From positions 62,001 to 126,000 of the forward strand of contig NZ_CP006850.1 of assembly GCF_000523235.1 (NCBI RefSeq): 64,000 nt of DNA, read 5' to 3'. Below are positions 63,776 through 64,000 of this stretch, piece after piece. This stretch comes from Nocardia nova SH22a (GTDB lineage: Bacteria; Actinomycetota; Actinomycetes; Mycobacteriales; Mycobacteriaceae). The position numbers and the translations under genes were made by a program. Numbering within the stretch: the stretch's first letter is position 1; each line of letters starts with the position of its first letter. The notes under the pieces were generated by a model. The model was not told the DNA's origin. It ran no database searches and worked only from the letters and a program-made list of their open reading frames with translations.

Positions 63776-64000
63776 ATGCTGATCGATTTCGTTCCGGACC
63801 GGACGCTGTACCCGTTCGAGTCGCGGTGGTTCGACTCGACGGCGGGCCGGATGCACTACATCGACGAGGGCGACGGGCCGCCGATCCTGTTCTGCCACGG
63901 CTCTCCGACATGGAGCTTCCTCTACCGCGACATCGTGCGGAACCTGCGTGACCGGTACCGCTGTATCGCCGTCGACCACCTGGGCTTCGGATTATCCGAG
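63776..64000 (+). CDS. Alpha/beta hydrolase, N-terminal part (runs off the right edge)
   Basis: 75 codons are present. The ATG follows GGAGGAGGGG. The start MLIDFVPDRTLYPFESRWFD, then MHYIDEGDGPPILFCHGSP (oxyanion HGxP) and WSFLYRDIVRNL, DHLGFGLS, is the pattern of alpha/beta hydrolases related to haloalkane dehalogenases. The nucleophile, acid and His lie beyond the window, so dehalogenase or esterase activity cannot be told apart. Confidence 0.8.
   Translation, partial: MLIDFVPDRTLYPFESRWFDSTAGRMHYIDEGDGPPILFCHGSPTWSFLYRDIVRNLRDRYRCIAVDHLGFGLSE

Overview
The window is 64 kb of a high-GC actinobacterial chromosome, most likely Nocardia or a close relative in the Mycobacteriales. The reasons are the fused lysyl-tRNA synthetase/lysyl-phosphatidylglycerol synthase LysX, a PE-PPE-EspG trio, a cutinase-like esterase, IdeR-type iron boxes, many GTG starts and 4-nt GTGA/ATGA overlaps. 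From memory of the M. tuberculosis H37Rv map, sodA to serS (about 35-52 kb) matches the Rv3846-Rv3834c block (sodA, Rv3843c, glpQ1, bfrB, Rv3840, Rv3839, pheA, Rv3837c, Rv3836, Rv3835, serS). The MBL-Rieske gene and the two acyltransferases resemble Rv3818 and Rv3814c-Rv3816c. gltB and gltD resemble Rv3859c/Rv3858c. I see no prophage, insertion sequence, CRISPR array, tRNA or rRNA.

Layout. 0-4.7 kb: end of a DUF4129/membrane-protein operon (Rv3690/Rv3689-like), a DUF4407 coiled-coil membrane protein and an exported gamma-class chorismate mutase. 4.7-11.6 kb: gltB-gltD behind a leader of about 700 nt packed with hairpins, closed by a strong terminator. 11.9-15.7 kb: cutinase, an ECF sigma factor coupled to a VOC protein, two tandem small secreted proteins and a histidine phosphatase. 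15.8-24.1 kb: lysX, a small S4 protein, RraA, an SRPBCC protein and a copper-handling cluster (YcnI, CopC, CopD and a membrane protein), then DUF6474. 24.2-33.3 kb: a Cas4-like/RNase H-like nuclease overlapping htpG, a secreted lipase, an SDR dehydrogenase divergent from a TetR gene, and VOC/DinB genes divergent from a WYL regulator. 33.5-36.8 kb: a GDT1-family cation transporter behind a yybP-ykoY manganese riboswitch, sodA and two unknown genes. 37-46.8 kb: rhodanese, DUF4328, glycerophosphodiesterase, DUF5926, ferritin with tandem iron boxes, an LCP cell-wall ligase, a CPBP protease, a DUF2470 protein with an iron box, pheA and a phosphoglycerate mutase-like protein. 46.8-50.9 kb: EspG, PPE, PE, a minimal metallopeptidase and a septum-formation protein. 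51-64 kb: serS, a GGDEF-EAL protein, a DMT exporter, a TetR/SDR pair, an MBL-Rieske fusion, an ABM-like duplicated protein, a lipoprotein, two acyltransferases, an amidase and the start of an alpha/beta hydrolase.

Themes. Metal homeostasis recurs: manganese riboswitch with exporter, superoxide dismutase, ferritin, two IdeR-type sites and a copper cluster. Envelope functions recur too: LysX, LCP ligase, acyltransferases, lipases, PE/PPE and septum formation. The least explained parts are non-coding: the gltBD leader, a 458-bp divergent intergenic region holding a 19-bp hairpin and three tandem DnaA-like boxes, and an inverted-repeat-rich convergent spacer near 61.9 kb.
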